A stretch of DNA of 64,000 nucleotides from Chryseobacterium angstadtii (GTDB lineage Bacteria > Bacteroidota > Bacteroidia > Flavobacteriales > Weeksellaceae). Each line of letters begins with the position of its first letter. The stretch's first letter is position 1. A program made the translations under genes and the position numbers. The notes under the pieces were generated by a model. It did not search any database. It saw nothing but the letters and a program-made list of their open reading frames with translations, and was not told where the DNA came from. Shown here piece by piece: positions 62,555 to 64,000 of the stretch. The stretch lies in NCBI RefSeq assembly GCF_001045465.1, contig NZ_LFND01000001.1:1147526-1211525 (forward strand), read 5' to 3'.

Positions 62555-63238
62555 ATGATAAAGAACCTCACAGTTGCCCTTTCCCTTTTCTGTGCACATC
62601 TCTTCTCTGCGCAGAATGTATACCTTTCGAAAGTTGAGAAAACCAATGACAATACAGATAAATTCCTGTATAAAAAAAGTGAGGCGGCTGTCGGGGCTGA
62701 ATATTTAGGAGAGATTGAAGTTCAGGGATTCTCAAATGATGATGCCGCTGTCTTTTCTTTAATATATAAAAAGGCAAAAGAAATTGGGGCCAATACATTT
62801 GCATTTAAACCCTTTGAAAATATAGACGGAACTCCACAGCCTCTCAATCCTGCCAACTACAGAATTGCCCTTTATTACACACCAAAAGAAAAAGAAGAAG
62901 GAAAAAAAGGGAAATTATACGTTTTTGCTTCCTCAGATAAAGATCAGAAGATTAATATCAATAAAAAAGACTATTTGCTGGCTCCGAGATCTTATCTCAC
63001 CCTGGATATTATAGCAGGAGAGGTCTATACGATATCAACAAAGAAACTTTTAGGCTCTACTATAAAGGTACAACCCAAAACCAGTGACGAAAACCTCTAT
63101 TTCCAGGTTTCTTCATTAAAAGTAAAATCAGATACCTCCGGAACAGGCGGTTTGAATCTGAAATCCGGTGATATCATCGGACTGGAAAAGTCTTATGCAG
63201 AATTTCTAAGCCTTATTTATCTAAAGAATAAGCCATAA
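62555..63238 (+). CDS. Secreted hypothetical protein
   Basis: This 227-residue protein has a signal peptide (about 1-18, LFCAHLFSAQ). The mature protein has a compact first half (AAVGAEYLGEIEVQGFSNDDAAVFSLIYKKAKEIGANTFAF) and a beta-rich second half (KLYVFASSDKDQKI, SYLTLDIIAGEVYTIS). I do not recognise the family. It is translated 1 bp after rfbD, but a functional tie is not evident. The last 60 codons have a decayed copy 623 bp downstream. Confidence 0.75.
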   Translation: MIKNLTVALSLFCAHLFSAQNVYLSKVEKTNDNTDKFLYKKSEAAVGAEYLGEIEVQGFSNDDAAVFSLIYKKAKEIGANTFAFKPFENIDGTPQPLNPANYRIALYYTPKEKEEGKKGKLYVFASSDKDQKININKKDYLLAPRSYLTLDIIAGEVYTISTKKLLGSTIKVQPKTSDENLYFQVSSLKVKSDTSGTGGLNLKSGDIIGLEKSYAEFLSLIYLKNKP

Positions 63239-63347
63239 ATATTCTGTAAAGAATGGTGAACTGCCATTTTTAGAATCGTACCATCCTGATTCAATCATGA
63301 TTGAGCCTATTAAACAATCCTCTGCATCTTCATTAAAATTCACTAGG

Positions 63348-63400
63348 AGCGGGCTTTAGCCCGCTTACTAATACGATCCATTCCCCAGGCTTTAGCCAAA
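63348..63400. repeat. REP-like palindrome pair (AGCGGGCTTTAGCCCGCT / GGCTTTAGCC), copy 2
   Basis: A palindrome with 8-bp arms (63348-63365) is followed by a second GGCTTTAGCC and AAACC. The layout matches 33018-33071. It lies in the gene-free stretch after 63238. Confidence 0.7.
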
Positions 63401-63451
63401 CCCTAAAACCTTAAAAACATAAAATCCTCCCGAATACGATAATCATATCAA

Positions 63452-63488
63452 CATCTGTGTCAATCTGTGCCATCTGTGGTCAATAAAA
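63452..63488 (+). repeat. Short intergenic repeat, 'CATCTGTG...GTGGT' type, copy 2
   Basis: CATCTGTGTCAATCTGTGC followed by CATCTGTGGTCAATAAAA shares most positions with 32932-32968. Confidence 0.65.
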
Positions 63489-63681
63489 TTAATCTTCTTG
63501 TCAAGAATAGGTATGACTTATCCATCAGCTTATAAAGAATCAATGAAATTAATTCTTTCCTTCTTCCCTTGTCTTCCTTTAGATAAGTTTACGCCTTTGT
63601 TTATCTTAAATCCGGCATTATATAAAAAATCTTTGACTATCCTTGCGATAATATTTTTTCACCTTGCTAAAAACAATCTTT

Positions 63682-63861
63682 ACTATAAAGGTACAACCCC
63701 AAACGAACAACGAAAGCCTCTATTTCCAGGTTTCTTCATTAAAATTAAAATCAGATACCTCCGGAACAGGCGGTTTGACTCTTAAATCCCGAGATATTAT
63801 CGGCCTGTAAAAGCCCTGCGCAGCATTTCTCAGCTTTATTTATAAAGAAAATAACCACTAA
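63682..63861 (+). pseudogene. Decayed partial copy of the 3' end of the secreted hypothetical gene
   Basis: These 180 bases align without gaps to 63059-63238, the last 60 codons of the gene at 62555. The encoded stretch reads TIKVQPQTNNESLYFQVSS... against TIKVQPKTSDENLYFQVSS..., then a TAA interrupts it after DIIGL. The remaining codons still follow the parent to its stop position. Homology may continue upstream to about 63610 in another frame (KSLTILAII against RSYLTLDII), suggesting a frameshift. It has no start and cannot make the protein. An overlapping 95-codon frame (63498-63785) is an artefact of this remnant. Confidence 0.85.
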
Positions 63862-64000
63862 AGCATCGATTCAGAATGCAGCAATCAAAAAATTAAACAA
63901 AAGTTTAAAATTTTTCTCATTGCATACCAGTGCTTTACCCTTTTATAAGCCCGGAATATGAATTTTATGTTAAATAAATTTGTTTTGCGTTATTTAAAGG
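63862..64000. other. Gene-free AT-rich right edge
   Basis: No coding frame or RNA gene is supported here. Very AT-rich sequence near 63950-64000 could be the promoter of a gene beyond the window. Confidence 0.4.

Noticed and set aside
63498..63785. 95-codon open frame on the + strand
   Set aside because: It reads through the gene remnant at 63682-63861 in a different frame from the parent gene; the composition is not protein-like and the homology is in the other frame.
1..64000. CRISPR arrays, tRNA or rRNA genes, IS elements, prophage genes
   Set aside because: No regularly spaced repeats, cloverleaf-like sequences, transposase motifs or phage structural genes were seen; the four palindromes in the pigment operons are too few, too far apart and unlike CRISPR units.

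Overview
The window reads as chromosomal DNA of a flavobacterium, most likely Chryseobacterium or a close relative. Several things point there. The DNA is AT-rich and start codons lack Shine-Dalgarno sequences. Bacteroidetes-type TAnnTTTG promoter boxes precede many transcription units. There are type IX secretion C-terminal sorting domains, a PorG-like gene in the conserved porG-uppS-bamA-skp-skp order, and a tyrosine ammonia-lyase that closely resembles the Flavobacterium johnsoniae enzyme as I recall it. No rRNA, tRNA, CRISPR array, IS element or phage gene was seen.

Region 1 (about 0.3-39.8 kb) is a flexirubin-type (aryl polyene-dialkylresorcinol) pigment cluster in three blocks. The left block (1.6-10.4 kb, + strand) holds tyrosine ammonia-lyase, a ketoreductase, a ketosynthase with its ACP, an acyltransferase, a CrtI-like oxidoreductase, an Ntn-hydrolase lipoprotein and a small membrane protein. 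A halogenase-fold flavoenzyme diverges from it at 0.3-1.6 kb. The middle block (29.4-16.4 kb, - strand) holds a BtrH-like acyltransferase, an ABC exporter, a thioesterase, two ketosynthases, a chain-length-factor-like protein, a half-ketosynthase, a second ACP, a dehydratase, a LolA-like protein with a lipoprotein and barrel partner, a deacetylase and a glycosyltransferase. The right block (39.8-33.1 kb, - strand) holds an MMPL transporter fused to an acyltransferase and a decayed methyltransferase-like tail, then darA, darB and two hotdog proteins. Proposed route: tyrosine to p-coumarate, ACP loading, iterative KS/KR/DH extension to an aryl polyene, DarB/DarA synthesis of dialkylresorcinol, ester formation (the BtrH-like protein is my candidate) and export to the outer membrane. 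No adenylating ligase or phosphopantetheinyl transferase is visible.

Two tandem T9SS-secreted M36 metallopeptidases (10.7-16.3 kb) separate the left and middle blocks, and an M16 peptidase (29.8-32.7 kb) separates the middle and right blocks.

Region 2 (40-55.5 kb) is mainly capsule or exopolysaccharide functions: an EpsG-type polymerase, an SGNH hydrolase, a GT2, a WecA-like initiating transferase, Wza and Wzc. Among them sit a large T9SS FISUMP-type protein, topA and an arginase-fold protein lacking its metal ligands. Region 3 (55.7-61 kb) is the conserved envelope block porG-uppS-bamA-skp-skp. Region 4 (61.1-64 kb) holds a thioesterase, rfbD, a secreted protein of unknown function, and a decayed partial copy of that last gene.

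The most notable non-coding signals are four copies of a palindromic element at gene junctions around the two KS/ACP pairs, and two loci carrying the same pair of short intergenic repeats.
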